Below, piece by piece: positions 7,367 through 19,590 of a DNA stretch of 34,678 bases (its first letter is position 1; each line of letters starts with the position of its first letter). The stretch comes from Pseudomonadota bacterium (GTDB lineage: Bacteria > Pseudomonadota > Gammaproteobacteria > UBA9339), in the NCBI GenBank assembly GCA_021781615.1, contig JAJXWM010000016.1, forward strand, positions 1 to 34,678. Direction: 5' to 3'. The notes beneath the pieces were generated by a model that had not been told where the DNA came from, made no database searches, and saw only the letters and a list, made by a program, of their open reading frames with translations. The position numbers and the translations under genes are program-made.

Positions 7367-8386
7367 TTACTTTTTACGCTCAATAGCCACATGTGCATGC
7401 ATCAACTCGCCAGGATTGGTTTGCGCTGCAAGCAAGGAAAGCTCACCGCAGAGAACCACCGCCGCAGCAGTAATTGCAAGACACTTTGCATTAAAATTGG
7501 CATCACCTTTTTTTAAGCAACCAATGGCTGCTAAATTACTTTTTACAAAATCAAGATCCTTAGCGCTACCTACTGCCCCAATAATGATATTTGGCAATGT
7601 CACCGAAAAATATAAATCTTTTTGCCTTACTTCCGCATAGGTAAAACCTTGTGAGCCTTCGACAATGTTAGCCGCATCTTGCCCAAGAGCTAAATAAAAG
7701 GCCAGCAACATATTGGCGAAGTGCGCATTAGCAGTTCTTACCCCACCAGAGATTATTGAACCAATAAGATTTTTTTTGATATTTAAAGCAACTATTGCTT
7801 CGGGCGTAGCTCGCAGCTCTTTTTCGCAAATATCGCGGGGAATTAACACTTCAGCAACCACATATTTACCCCGGCCTAAAATACCGTTTACTGCTGAATT
7901 TTTTTTGTCGACACAATAGTTTCCAGAAACTGACACATATTTTAATTTTGGATATTTTCCAAGCAACCACTGCTCAATCACCTCAGCTGCAAGTGTTGCC
8001 ATATTATGGCCAGCTGCACCACCAGTAGTAAAAGAAAAACGCAGATAAAGCAAATTACCTACGATCTGCATGTGCCAATTTTGTAACTTAGTAAAATTAC
8101 TTTTTTTAGCAATCGCTTTTTCTAATTCACCGCGATGAGAATCTAAATTGTTTACAACCTGTAACGCATAAGTAGCGTCTTCAGCCTCAAGTAAAATAGA
8201 ACGGGTCATACAATCTTGCACTATTACTGCTTTTATGCCGAGAGCCTTCTTGGTTACGCGGGCACCGCGATTTACTGAAAACCAAAGGGGCGATTCAAAT
8301 GTGGCGAGCGGCGCGTTAATTTCACCAACAAATTCTGAGCTTACGATTTTGATTGGACCAACTGTTTTTGTAGGAATAACTGTCAT
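7367..8386 (-). CDS. Hydroxymethylglutaryl-CoA reductase
   Basis: This 339-residue protein matches the catalytic domain of HMG-CoA reductase, which makes mevalonate for isoprenoid synthesis. Visible sites are the substrate Glu in PLATFE (Glu31), GNYCVDKK near 155-162 with the catalytic Lys, the RGKYVVAE segment, LNIKKNLIGS near 201-210, and NAHFAN with GQD (Asp237). A terminal His lies in MHAH near 330-332. The cofactor motif usually written DAMGMNM reads GAAGHNM here, so the first Asp is lost. It follows ftsB by four bases, suggesting co-transcription. Placement between ftsB and a kinase is not a mevalonate cluster, so the other pathway genes must be elsewhere. Confidence 0.9.
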   Translation of the reverse strand: MTVIPTKTVGPIKIVSSEFVGEINAPLATFESPLWFSVNRGARVTKKALGIKAVIVQDCMTRSILLEAEDATYALQVVNNLDSHRGELEKAIAKKSNFTKLQNWHMQIVGNLLYLRFSFTTGGAAGHNMATLAAEVIEQWLLGKYPKLKYVSVSGNYCVDKKNSAVNGILGRGKYVVAEVLIPRDICEKELRATPEAIVALNIKKNLIGSIISGGVRTANAHFANMLLAFYLALGQDAANIVEGSQGFTYAEVRQKDLYFSVTLPNIIIGAVGSAKDLDFVKSNLAAIGCLKKGDANFNAKCLAITAAAVVLCGELSLLAAQTNPGELMHAHVAIERKK

Positions 8387-8390
8387 ATGG

Positions 8391-8660
8391 CTACCTTACC
8401 ACCTGGTAAAACACCTCACCTTTCTTAACCATGCCAAGGTCATTACGAGCACGATTTTCTATTGCCTCACCACCTTTTTTTAAAGAATCGATTTCGGAGA
8501 CTAACGCATTATTATTTACTATAATCTCATTATTTTTTGCCTTTTGGGCACGCATCTCCCCTTTTACGCGAAAGGATTGGATTAAACCGTCATCAGCAAA
8601 CCAAAGACGATATTGTAAGAAGGCAACCACGATTATGAGTACTGCTAATATTGCTTTCAT
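8391..8660 (-). CDS. ftsB: Cell division protein FtsB
   Basis: FtsB is a small bitopic protein of the division septum that pairs with FtsL and FtsQ. Starting at the ATG at 8660 gives 89 residues: a single membrane helix (MKAILAVLIIVVAFLQYRLWF), then a coiled coil rich in Lys, Glu and Asn, then the conserved ARNDLGMVKKGEVFYQVV ending. The open frame extends upstream to 8771, but that extension reads through an inverted repeat (8721-8763) and has no FtsB character, so I reject it. Eno lies directly upstream, which is the usual neighbour. Confidence 0.92.
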   Translation of the reverse strand: MKAILAVLIIVVAFLQYRLWFADDGLIQSFRVKGEMRAQKAKNNEIIVNNNALVSEIDSLKKGGEAIENRARNDLGMVKKGEVFYQVVR

Positions 8661-8720
8661 TTTTTTGTGAAAATCACAATCGCACTCTTTCGAGCTTAAA
8701 ATTATATGTCTACCATTTCC

Positions 8721-8763
8721 CCAGTCCTGCGCCCCACGTTTCGCGGGGCTTAGGCTGGACTGG
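8721..8763. repeat. Inverted repeat between eno and ftsB
   Basis: CCAGTCC at 8721-8727 pairs with GGACTGG at 8757-8763, and inside it GCCCC (8731-8735) pairs with GGGGC (8745-8749). The GC-rich composition stands out from the AT-rich surroundings. It looks like a dispersed palindromic element or a strong RNA hairpin in the eno-ftsB transcript. Confidence 0.7.
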
Positions 8764-8772
8764 TGATGCATT

Positions 8773-8788
8773 TCGCTCCTTCGAGCGA
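8773..8788 (-). terminator. Hairpin after eno
   Basis: TCGCTC and GAGCGA form a perfect 6-bp stem around a 4-base loop, ten bases after the eno stop. No T-run follows on the minus strand, so it may attenuate or stabilise the transcript and need not end it. Confidence 0.4.
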
Positions 8789-8798
8789 TCGATTTAAA

Positions 8799-10100
<1,302 letters not shown>

Positions 10101-10216
10101 CTATTTCTTTTAAATTTATCATAAAAGTATATATCCTAAAACATCCAGACTAAATCCACGTTACTTTATCCTCTCTATTGCTGATAGCAAGTATTTTTTG
10201 AAAGAACTCTAATATA

Positions 10217-11029
10217 TTATTTAGATTTAACCACTCGGTCGATATCTTTCAATGTCACCAATAAAGATTCAATCTCTGAAAGAGGCAGCATGTTAGGACC
10301 ATCGCAAAGTGCCTTATCAGGCTCTGGGTGAGTTTCAATAAATAAACCAGCGATGCCAACTGCTATGGCCGCTCGAGAAAGAACTGGAATAAACTCTCGC
10401 TGTCCACCAGTTGAACAGCCCGTAGAACCAGGAGATTGCACCGAATGACCAGCGTCGAAAATTACCGGGCAACCAGTTTCTTTTAAAATCTCTAAGGAGC
10501 GCATATCGACAATTAAATTATTATAGCCGAAAGTTGTACCCCGTTCACAAACCATAATTTGCTCATTGCCATATGCCCTTGCTTTCTCAACTACATTTTT
10601 CATTTCCCAAGGGGAAAGAAACTGCCCTTTTTTCATATTCACGGGTTTATTTAATGCCATAACTTTTCTAATAAAATTAGTCTGGCGACACAAAAATGCT
10701 GGGGTTTGAAAAACATCAACAATATCTGCTACTTCGTCATAAGGCGTATATTCATGAACATCAGTTAAAATAGGCACCTTAAGCTCGTCCTTAATCTTAC
10801 GCAAAATCCTCATCCCTTCTTTAAACTCAGGTCCAGTATAACCATGAAATGATGTACGATTAGCCTTTTCGAAAGAGGTTTTATAGATAAAATTTATTTT
10901 TAACCGGGAAGTAACCTCTTGTAAAAAAACAGCTGATTCAAATGCAATTTTTTCACTTTCAATAACACATGGACCCGCAATCAAAAAAAATGGTTGATTA
11001 TTACCCACTTCGAAATTACACAATTTCAT
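10217..11029 (-). CDS. kdsA: 3-deoxy-D-manno-octulosonate 8-phosphate synthase
   Basis: KdsA joins phosphoenolpyruvate and arabinose 5-phosphate to make KDO 8-phosphate for the lipid A inner core. Starting at the ATG at 11029 gives 270 residues with a GGGG site upstream; an upstream in-frame start at 11068 would overlap pyrG. Motifs include [41 protein letters not shown] and [16 protein letters not shown]. The N-terminal motif is GPCVIES, with Cys where the E. coli enzyme has Asn. That matches the metal-dependent class. It lies 26 bases after pyrG and is probably co-transcribed with it. Confidence 0.96.
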   Translation of the reverse strand: MKLCNFEVGNNQPFFLIAGPCVIESEKIAFESAVFLQEVTSRLKINFIYKTSFEKANRTSFHGYTGPEFKEGMRILRKIKDELKVPILTDVHEYTPYDEVADIVDVFQTPAFLCRQTNFIRKVMALNKPVNMKKGQFLSPWEMKNVVEKARAYGNEQIMVCERGTTFGYNNLIVDMRSLEILKETGCPVIFDAGHSVQSPGSTGCSTGGQREFIPVLSRAAIAVGIAGLFIETHPEPDKALCDGPNMLPLSEIESLLVTLKDIDRVVKSK

Positions 11030-11055
11030 AGATACCCCGCGTAAAATAAACTCCG

Positions 11056-12687
<1,632 letters not shown>

Positions 12688-12738
12688 TTACCTGAACCTC
12701 TATGCTATTTTTTTCCGTATTGTAACAGAAAAATTTTG

Positions 12739-13770
12739 CTACACGATAATTTTTTCTAAAAAATTCTCCAACTCCAAAGGAACAACCTGGATGATCTCTG
12801 CTAGCGCATCTGGCCTTCTAATTAGCACCTCAACCTCTTTGGCCTCGCGCCCCTTACTGAAATACACAGCCAGTCTGGCCATCTGTAGCAACCCGACTTC
12901 GTCAACTTTACCATCAAGTAGCACCAATGCCCCAGGATGGTCAATCGTCTGGAGCAAAATGTACTTATCAGAAAACCTTTCAATAAAATCGTTCTCAACT
13001 TTGTCTCTGCCGACAACAGCTTTTAGATGGGGGTTGATACGCAAATGCCGCCCAAGCCGCATCAGCAAGATGTCATCCAGCTTATAGTTGCGGTCTAATT
13101 GATGATCCCATAAATCTTTAAGCCGCTTACAAAAATTGGGGTCGGTTAATAAACAACCACCGCCCGGCTGCGGATGCTCTTTAAAACCATACTTCTCTGC
13201 TAATTGCATCTGTGGCTGACGGCTACGCCCACTAAACCCGCAAAGCAAATCACGATTAATCCAACCATTTAATTCAGGTAAAGTTGGCGATAAGAGCTTA
13301 GCAGAAAGCGGACGAACAATAAGATCAGAAGTAATTTTAGCTGCTAATGGCAAAGTATCTTTACGTTGCGACATGGGGCGTTGCCCTAACACCTCACCAC
13401 TAACTAAAAAATCAAACCCCTGTTGTTCCATCCATTCTTTGGCCTTGACTACCATAAATAACTTGCAATCAAGGCAAGGATTAAGGTTTGAGCCAAAACC
13501 ATATTTGGGACACTGCATTACCGACTTAAACTCATCAACCACACTAACAACATGTAATTTTATTCCCAGTCGATCACAAATCCATTTCGCACCATGGCTA
13601 CCATCATGAAAACGCTTAAAATAGTAATCGTGATCGCCGGTAAAACCAGTAAAAAAATTCATCCCCTCAACCTCTATTCCTTGGTCAAGAATTAGCTTGG
13701 TCGCAAGGAAAGAATCAAGACCACCTGAGATCAGGGATAGAGCTTTATATTTTTTATGAGATTTTTCCAC
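12739..13770 (-). CDS. PP-loop thiouridylase-like protein with C-terminal NFACT-R-like domain
   Basis: This 343-residue protein has an N-terminal PP-loop ATPase motif, LISGGLDSFLATK, as in ThiI and MnmA, enzymes that adenylate and thiolate tRNA uridines. NPCLDCK near residue 97 supplies a candidate catalytic CxxC. GGGCLLTD lies mid-protein. The C-terminal part, with LLMRLGRHLRINPHLKAVVG and YILLQTIDHPGALVLLDG, resembles the NFACT-R (DUF814) RNA-associated domain. The start is GTG at 13770, four bases after the lptG stop, which implies co-transcription with lptF-lptG. A tRNA-modification role is likely; the exact base is not decided by sequence. Confidence 0.82.
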   Translation of the reverse strand: MEKSHKKYKALSLISGGLDSFLATKLILDQGIEVEGMNFFTGFTGDHDYYFKRFHDGSHGAKWICDRLGIKLHVVSVVDEFKSVMQCPKYGFGSNLNPCLDCKLFMVVKAKEWMEQQGFDFLVSGEVLGQRPMSQRKDTLPLAAKITSDLIVRPLSAKLLSPTLPELNGWINRDLLCGFSGRSRQPQMQLAEKYGFKEHPQPGGGCLLTDPNFCKRLKDLWDHQLDRNYKLDDILLMRLGRHLRINPHLKAVVGRDKVENDFIERFSDKYILLQTIDHPGALVLLDGKVDEVGLLQMARLAVYFSKGREAKEVEVLIRRPDALAEIIQVVPLELENFLEKIIV

Positions 13771-13773
13771 TAA

Positions 13774-14838
13774 TTACCGAACCCGAGATAATAATATCAC
13801 GCCAATCACCGCAAATATTAGCAGTGGCAAAACCGAGGCCAAAATCGCCGGCACCTGGTAAACTATACTCACTGGACCAACAAATTGATGCAAAATATAA
13901 AAACCAAAACCGAATAAAACTCCTACCAACATTCTTAGCCCCATAGTTGCGCTACGTAATGCACCAAAAATAAAAGGTATAGCAAGCAAAGTCATCACCA
14001 GTACGGCAAGTGGTGCAAATATCCGTTGCCAAAAAGCAAATAAATATCTAGCAACATCCAAACCACTTTGTCCTCGATATTCTATATAAGAATGCAATTG
14101 AAAAAGATTTTTTTGGTCAGTATCAAGATTATCAACGCCAATTATTTTTGGACTAAACTTCAGCGCTGATTGTTGCTTGGAAAAACTAGAGCTAGTAGTC
14201 ATCGTATCTTTAAATTCCGTTTGTACCACACCCTTAAACGCCCACTTCCCAGCCTCATAAACTCCAGTTGCCGCACGATTTATCGATTGCAATTTTATGT
14301 TATCGCCGAATTGATAGTTGGTAATACCACGTAACTCCCCACCACTTGCTATTGAATTAATGTTAGTCACCCCCCCTTTGTGATGCAGCCAAATTCCATG
14401 GCGAGTTAACAAAACTTGACCGCCGCTAGTAGCATTAGCTTTTAAACGAAGCGCCTTACGTTGAGCCATGGGCGATAACACCTCACCAAACAGAATCATG
14501 ATGATTAGCAAAAATATACTCACTTTAATCACCACTGATACTACATTAATTATCGACATCCCCGAAGCACGCATCACAATTAACTCACTATTTGATGCCA
14601 GTAGACCAAAAGCGATAATGAAACCAAGAAGACTGACCATAGGAAAAAATTGATAAATATCGTAAGGTAACATTAAAGCCACATACATTAACACCTGCGG
14701 CAAACCATAATTACCAACTCCTAAATGAGGAAATTCATGAATGAATTCGATAAAAATTTGCAACCCAAGTAAAAACAGCATTACCAGGGATACATAAGTA
14801 ATAATAGTTTTTGCAAGATAGGCAGTTAGTATTTTCAT
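13774..14838 (-). CDS. lptG: LPS export permease LptG
   Basis: LptG and LptF form the inner-membrane part of the LptB2FG ABC transporter that extracts lipopolysaccharide. The 354-residue protein has the family start MKILTAYLAKTIITYVSLVMLF, membrane helices at residues 10-30, 50-85 and 100-122, a periplasmic beta-jellyroll region, and three C-terminal helices. The VMRASGMS motif after the second helix is the coupling-helix region that contacts LptB. The gene starts one base after lptF ends. LptG rather than LptF is chosen by similarity of the start and by the lptF-lptG order. Confidence 0.95.
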   Translation of the reverse strand: MKILTAYLAKTIITYVSLVMLFLLGLQIFIEFIHEFPHLGVGNYGLPQVLMYVALMLPYDIYQFFPMVSLLGFIIAFGLLASNSELIVMRASGMSIINVVSVVIKVSIFLLIIMILFGEVLSPMAQRKALRLKANATSGGQVLLTRHGIWLHHKGGVTNINSIASGGELRGITNYQFGDNIKLQSINRAATGVYEAGKWAFKGVVQTEFKDTMTTSSSFSKQQSALKFSPKIIGVDNLDTDQKNLFQLHSYIEYRGQSGLDVARYLFAFWQRIFAPLAVLVMTLLAIPFIFGALRSATMGLRMLVGVLFGFGFYILHQFVGPVSIVYQVPAILASVLPLLIFAVIGVILLSRVR

Positions 14839-15963
14839 TTATCTCTTAGAACAGAATCTGCATAATTTATTCAAAGGTACCCACCAACCAAGTTGTTGGC
14901 CAATTAAAAAAATGGCTAAAAGCAACATTAAACCATGCACCCACCACATACCGATTATCGACGTCAACAACCCTCTTCGAATCCAAGCCCTGGCTAAAAA
15001 CAAAAAATTAGCATATATAATATAAATTAACACTGCGGGAGCAAGTTTAGCATAGCGTCCTCGCTTTGGCGGCACTCTACTTAAAGGGGCGGCAACTAAA
15101 GTTAAAATAAAGGCTGATAAGGGCAAAGCAATGCGCCAGTGTAATTCTGCTGCGGCCAAATTTTCGTTACGTCGTTCCCATAATTTTAAGGTAGACACAC
15201 TGCTATCATCACCATGCCAAACTGGAGCTTCTCGCTTCATCTGGATGCCATACTCATCATACTTTATTACCTCATAATCTTTTTGCCCCGGCACCCCCAC
15301 ATAACGATAGCCATCTACTAACACCACATACGAATCTCCGGTAACTTGGTCGGTTTTCTGATAAGCACTTTTTGCTGTTACTACCGATAATTCAGCATTA
15401 CTAACACCATTTTGTATTTCTGACTGCTCCGCGGCAAAAACATCATAAAACCGTTTTTTATCTTCAGATACTGATCCTACATAAAACACCCATTTACCTT
15501 TTTTATCTATTTCATTAAAACGATTAGGCTTAATCATTTCTATAGCAGTAGAAGTGGCACCAGAAGTTATATGATCAACATATTTATACACCCGAGGATT
15601 AACCCACAAAGACAAAATGGCAACTGTAATCATTACCACTGCAGAAAAAATCAGGGTGGTATTTAATAAACGCTTGGGGTTTATACCGCACGCGGCAAAA
15701 ATTATCATCTCACTATCAGCGTACAAACGCCCATAGGCAAATAGTATACCCAAAAATAAGCTCGCCGGTAAAAGTATGGCGGATAAAATTGGTATTTGTA
15801 ATAATAATAAGAGTTTTACCGCTTCACCAGACAATACACCCGTAGCGGCAAAATTCATTAAACGCACCAGGACTTGACTTAAAAAAATAAATAATAACAC
15901 CACCATGGTAGCCAACATAGAAGCGTAGACTTCACGCATTAAGTATCGTGTTACTATTTTCAT
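14839..15963 (-). CDS. lptF: LPS export permease LptF
   Basis: This 374-residue permease starts MKIVTRYLMREVYASMLATM and has the LptF pattern: helices at about 15-35, 55-80 and 100-122, a periplasmic domain with VYKYVDHITSG onward, and C-terminal helices from about residue 275. The FAACGIN segment corresponds to the LptB-coupling region. It lies 7 bases after serS and abuts lptG directly, so the three genes are very probably one operon. Confidence 0.95.
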   Translation of the reverse strand: MKIVTRYLMREVYASMLATMVVLLFIFLSQVLVRLMNFAATGVLSGEAVKLLLLLQIPILSAILLPASLFLGILFAYGRLYADSEMIIFAACGINPKRLLNTTLIFSAVVMITVAILSLWVNPRVYKYVDHITSGATSTAIEMIKPNRFNEIDKKGKWVFYVGSVSEDKKRFYDVFAAEQSEIQNGVSNAELSVVTAKSAYQKTDQVTGDSYVVLVDGYRYVGVPGQKDYEVIKYDEYGIQMKREAPVWHGDDSSVSTLKLWERRNENLAAAELHWRIALPLSAFILTLVAAPLSRVPPKRGRYAKLAPAVLIYIIYANFLFLARAWIRRGLLTSIIGMWWVHGLMLLLAIFLIGQQLGWWVPLNKLCRFCSKR

Positions 15964-15970
15964 TTAGTGT

Positions 15971-17245
15971 CTACCGTATAACCTTCTCTCCATCCATATA
16001 ATCCCATAAAACCTCAGGTAAATGAATGTGACCATCGCGATCTTGAAAGTTTTCCATAATAGCAACAAGAGCGCGGCCCACCGCAACCCCTGAACCATTT
16101 AAAGTGTGCAATAACTCGATCTTGCCCGTCTTCGTATCACGAAACCTCGCTTTCATTCTGCGCGCTTGAAAAGATTCAAAATTGCTACATGAAGAAATCT
16201 CGCGATATTTATTCTGTGAAGGTAACCACACTTCTAAGTCGTAAGTCTTAGCAGCAGCAAAACCCATATCGCCAGCGCACAATGCTACCACTCGATATGG
16301 TAACTCCAATTTTTGTAAAATCTTCTCTGCATGTAAAGTTAATTCTTCGTGTGCCTGATAAGAATCTTGTGGTTTTTCTATCCGCACCAACTCAACTTTT
16401 TCAAACTGATGCTGCCGAATCATCCCTTGCAAATCTTTACCATAACTACCAGCTTCACTACGATAACAAGGAGTACTAGCCACAAACTTCATCGGAAGTT
16501 TTTCTTCTGGGATAATCTCATCGCGAACCAAATTGGTAATAGAAACTTCAGCGGTTGGAATTAAACTATATTTGAAATCACCAGCAATATTAAATAAATC
16601 AGCATTAAACTTGGGCAATTGCCCGGTACCAAACAAACTTGCATCATTAACCAAATGTGGCACATAAATCTCTTGATATCCATGCTCCTTAGTATGAACA
16701 TCAAGCATGAATCTTGAAAGAGCACGTTGCAATTTTGCAATTTTATCGTGTAATACTACAAATCTAGAGCCGGTAATTTTAGCAGACGCCCCAAAATCCA
16801 TCATTTTTAAAGCAGCACCTAAAACAATATGGTCTTTAGGAGTAAAATCAAATGCTCGCGGTTTACCAAAAAGCCTGACCTCTACATTATTTTCTTCACT
16901 TAATCCTTCCGGAACCGTTTCATGCGGAAAATTAGGCACACCGCCATAAATCTCGTTAGCCTTTGCTAAAACCTCATCAAGCTCTTTCTGCCCGGCTTCA
17001 AGTTTTTTACCAACACCATCCATACTAGAAATAATAGAGGAAATATCACTCCCTTTAGCTTTAGCGATACCTGCCTCTTTTGAACGTTGATTACGCTCAT
17101 TTTGTAGGTTTTGTACCTCAACTTGTAATACGCGACGCTTTTCTTCAAGGTCTTGGATTAAAGTTACATCTAATTCAAAACCCCTCTTTTTAAGGCGCCT
17201 TACCGCCTCTTGCAATTCTTGACGAAAATATTTTGGATCGAGCAT
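15971..17245 (-). CDS. serS: Seryl-tRNA synthetase
   Basis: SerS charges tRNA-Ser. The 424-residue protein has the N-terminal long coiled-coil arm (residues about 25-105, rich in Lys, Glu and Gln) and a class II catalytic core. Motif 2 reads CYRSEAGSYGKDLQGMIRQH and motif 3 reads LNGSGVAVGRALVAIMEN. GAGGG precedes the ATG at 17245. It seems to be the first gene of the serS-lptF-lptG-thiouridylase run. Confidence 0.98.
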   Translation of the reverse strand: MLDPKYFRQELQEAVRRLKKRGFELDVTLIQDLEEKRRVLQVEVQNLQNERNQRSKEAGIAKAKGSDISSIISSMDGVGKKLEAGQKELDEVLAKANEIYGGVPNFPHETVPEGLSEENNVEVRLFGKPRAFDFTPKDHIVLGAALKMMDFGASAKITGSRFVVLHDKIAKLQRALSRFMLDVHTKEHGYQEIYVPHLVNDASLFGTGQLPKFNADLFNIAGDFKYSLIPTAEVSITNLVRDEIIPEEKLPMKFVASTPCYRSEAGSYGKDLQGMIRQHQFEKVELVRIEKPQDSYQAHEELTLHAEKILQKLELPYRVVALCAGDMGFAAAKTYDLEVWLPSQNKYREISSCSNFESFQARRMKARFRDTKTGKIELLHTLNGSGVAVGRALVAIMENFQDRDGHIHLPEVLWDYMDGEKVIR

Positions 17246-17448
17246 GGTTTTCCCTCTCTTAACTGACTGTTAACTATAACAAATTTTTTTAGTTATGACA
17301 CGCTCGTCATTAGATTTACAAAACGATCATATTTACTTTCTATCTCATTGATTTAATAAACGATAAAAAAATAATGGGTCTATACTCCTTTAACCTAAAA
17401 AGAGCAGTTGGAACCGTAGCGATAGCGTTTAAGATCATGATCGCCACC

Positions 17449-18879
17449 CTATCCTTTAATCACCCCAATCGGCACTAGTCTTGCCACTTTCTTACCAATA
17501 TTCTCGGCAGCGACAACTCCGACAACATCTTCGATATTTTTATAAGCTGCTGGCGCTTCTTCAAGTAATCCCCGCATATTGTCAGAGTGTACGACAATAT
17601 TTTTTTGCTTTAAATCTGCTAATAGTGTACTTAGCTTCGTACTTTTTTTACTTTTAATTCGAGACATCCTACGCCCAGCACCATGACAAGCAGAACCAAA
17701 AGTGTGCTGCATTGCATCCTTAGTGCCCGCCAGAACATATGATGAAGTACCCATAGAACCTGGAATAAAAATTGGTTGGCCGATTGCTTGGTATTTTGGC
17801 GGTAACTCGGGATGACCCGGACCAAAAGCACGGGTTGCTCCTTTACGATGAACAACTAATTTTTTATTAAAGTATTTTTCTATTTTTGCAATATTATGAG
17901 CAACATCATAAACCAGCCGCAATTGTTCTTTATCACCACCAAAAATATTGGCCCAAACACCGCGTACCTTATCAGTTATTACTTGGCGATTTACCCAAGC
18001 AAAATTAGCCGCGGCCGCCATCGCTTGAAAATAATTTTGTCCCTCATCAGAATTAAAAGGAACCGAGGCAAGCTCTCGATCAGCCAGCGGTATTTTAACC
18101 TTCGAATTATTAAATAAACTTACATAGTCCGTGCAAACCTGATGCCCCAAACCACGAGAACCAGTATGAATCATGATGGTTACTTGCCCAAGAAATAATC
18201 CAAAACTTTTAGCTATCTCTTCATCATAAATCTCAGCAACTTTTTGCAGCTCTAAAAAATGGTTACCAGAGCCAAGCGTACCTAATTGATCAATACCTCG
18301 CTCCTTAGCCATAGCCGAAACACTCTTAGCATCTGCAACCTTAAAATGCCCATTTTCCTCCATACACATTCGATCATCCGCCGACGCCAAACCTTTACTT
18401 AACGCCCAAGAAACTCCTGTGTTTAATACCCGATCAAATTCATAGGGCGATAAAATAATCGTACCGCTGCTGCCAACTCCCGAGGGAGTAACACTATACA
18501 TATGATTAACTAGCTTAGTAATAGATGTTTTTATATCGTTAACATGAAAAGTAGAAGCTAAAAGTCTTACCCCGCAGTTAATATCATAACCAATACCACC
18601 AGGAGAAATAACTCCACCATTATTAATATCGGTAGCCGCTACTCCGCCAATAGGAAATCCGTAGCCTTGATGGATATCAGGCATGGCCAATGCATATTTT
18701 ACAATACCCGGAAGGGTCGTCACATTAATGAGTTGTTCAATTGCTTTTTCTTCAAGGATAGAAGTAAGCATGGCAAGACTGGCATAAATCCGCGCTGGTA
18801 CACGCATATCAGAGCGATAACTTGTAGGAATCTCCCAAAGGTTATCATCTATTTTTCGAAATTGTTTTAAAGTAATCAT
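17449..18879 (-). CDS. rtcB: RNA-splicing ligase RtcB
   Basis: RtcB ligates RNA ends bearing 2',3'-cyclic phosphate or 3'-phosphate to 5'-OH ends, using GTP and manganese. Starting at the ATG at 18879 gives 476 residues, the usual length; the frame upstream to 18918 would overlap archease. Motifs are PDIHQGYGFPIGGVAA, GGIGYDINCGVR with metal-binding Asp and Cys, GTLGSGNHFLE, IHTGSRGLGHQ, the VHRKGATRAFGPG strand, and SACHGAGR containing the guanylated His. It lies 8 bases after archease, its known activator, so the pair forms an RNA-repair operon. Confidence 0.96.
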   Translation of the reverse strand: MITLKQFRKIDDNLWEIPTSYRSDMRVPARIYASLAMLTSILEEKAIEQLINVTTLPGIVKYALAMPDIHQGYGFPIGGVAATDINNGGVISPGGIGYDINCGVRLLASTFHVNDIKTSITKLVNHMYSVTPSGVGSSGTIILSPYEFDRVLNTGVSWALSKGLASADDRMCMEENGHFKVADAKSVSAMAKERGIDQLGTLGSGNHFLELQKVAEIYDEEIAKSFGLFLGQVTIMIHTGSRGLGHQVCTDYVSLFNNSKVKIPLADRELASVPFNSDEGQNYFQAMAAAANFAWVNRQVITDKVRGVWANIFGGDKEQLRLVYDVAHNIAKIEKYFNKKLVVHRKGATRAFGPGHPELPPKYQAIGQPIFIPGSMGTSSYVLAGTKDAMQHTFGSACHGAGRRMSRIKSKKSTKLSTLLADLKQKNIVVHSDNMRGLLEEAPAAYKNIEDVVGVVAAENIGKKVARLVPIGVIKG

Positions 18880-18887
18880 AAAATAAA

Positions 18888-19298
18888 TTATATATCGTAC
18901 ACCACAGTTGCAACCCAACCATTCTTAAGCTGTTTTAAACTTAATTCACTGTAAGTAACGGCTTTAATTTCATTCACTGCTCTTGCTTTCCCTGAACCAA
19001 GCTCAGCAACAAGTCGTTGTGAACTAATCTCTTTAATATTAAAAGAAACATATGACCGCTGATTAATAGAGCTTAAAGCTAAAATCTTGGCGAGCCAACT
19101 TATTAATAACTGTTCAGTATCTGCACCATCAATCTCAATTTGCTCATATTTATCAACTTTAACCTGCTTTTTCCCGTAGACATATGCCATCATTCCCAAA
19201 GCCGCATTACTAAACACTTCCGACAAAGAAGCTCCATAAGCATTAATTTTAATATCAGCCGGATGTGCGAGAAACTTATACTTGCTAGTAACAACCAT
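18888..19298 (-). CDS. Archease (RtcB cofactor)
   Basis: Archease speeds guanylylation and multiple turnover of RtcB. This 136-residue protein has FLAHPADIKINAYGASLSEVF at the start, with the metal-binding Asp, then DTEQLLISWLAKIL and VNEIKAVTYSEL, ending VATVVYDI. The terminal Asp-Ile is typical and is part of the metal site. The length is normal for the family. It sits directly upstream of rtcB. Confidence 0.93.
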   Translation of the reverse strand: MVVTSKYKFLAHPADIKINAYGASLSEVFSNAALGMMAYVYGKKQVKVDKYEQIEIDGADTEQLLISWLAKILALSSINQRSYVSFNIKEISSQRLVAELGSGKARAVNEIKAVTYSELSLKQLKNGWVATVVYDI

Positions 19299-19590
19299 AA
19301 TGTTTTATTAACAATGAAATTAATCTAAATATAGCAGAAATTTATTAAATAACCTTAAGGATCCATATTTTTTTAATTTATTTTTTAAGCAGCGAGATTA
19401 TTTTAAGAAACTTACGTACCAAAAATTGGTTGCCATAATGAAGTCGAACCGCCTGCCAAGCGCTTAATAAGAAATCAATAAGTTGTATCTTGCAACCAAA
19501 CCACCGAAGCCTACCTTTGGTTTGGCTTTATCGATTTTATATACCTTAAAAAAACTTGACGAACAAAGTATTGCTCAAGAAAAGCAGGAA

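Noticed and set aside
8661-8771. Upstream extension of the ftsB reading frame
   Set aside because: It reads through the GC-rich inverted repeat, has no FtsB similarity, and the ATG at 8660 gives a normal FtsB.
17401-17430. Similarity of AGTTGGAACCGTAGCGATAG to a sequence near 158-178
   Set aside because: It is a 17 of 20 match with no structure or shared context; too short to call a repeat.
19496-19525. CCAAACC/GGTTTGG hairpin after the ankyrin gene
   Set aside because: The loop is 16 bases and no T-run follows on the minus strand, so it is not supported as a terminator.
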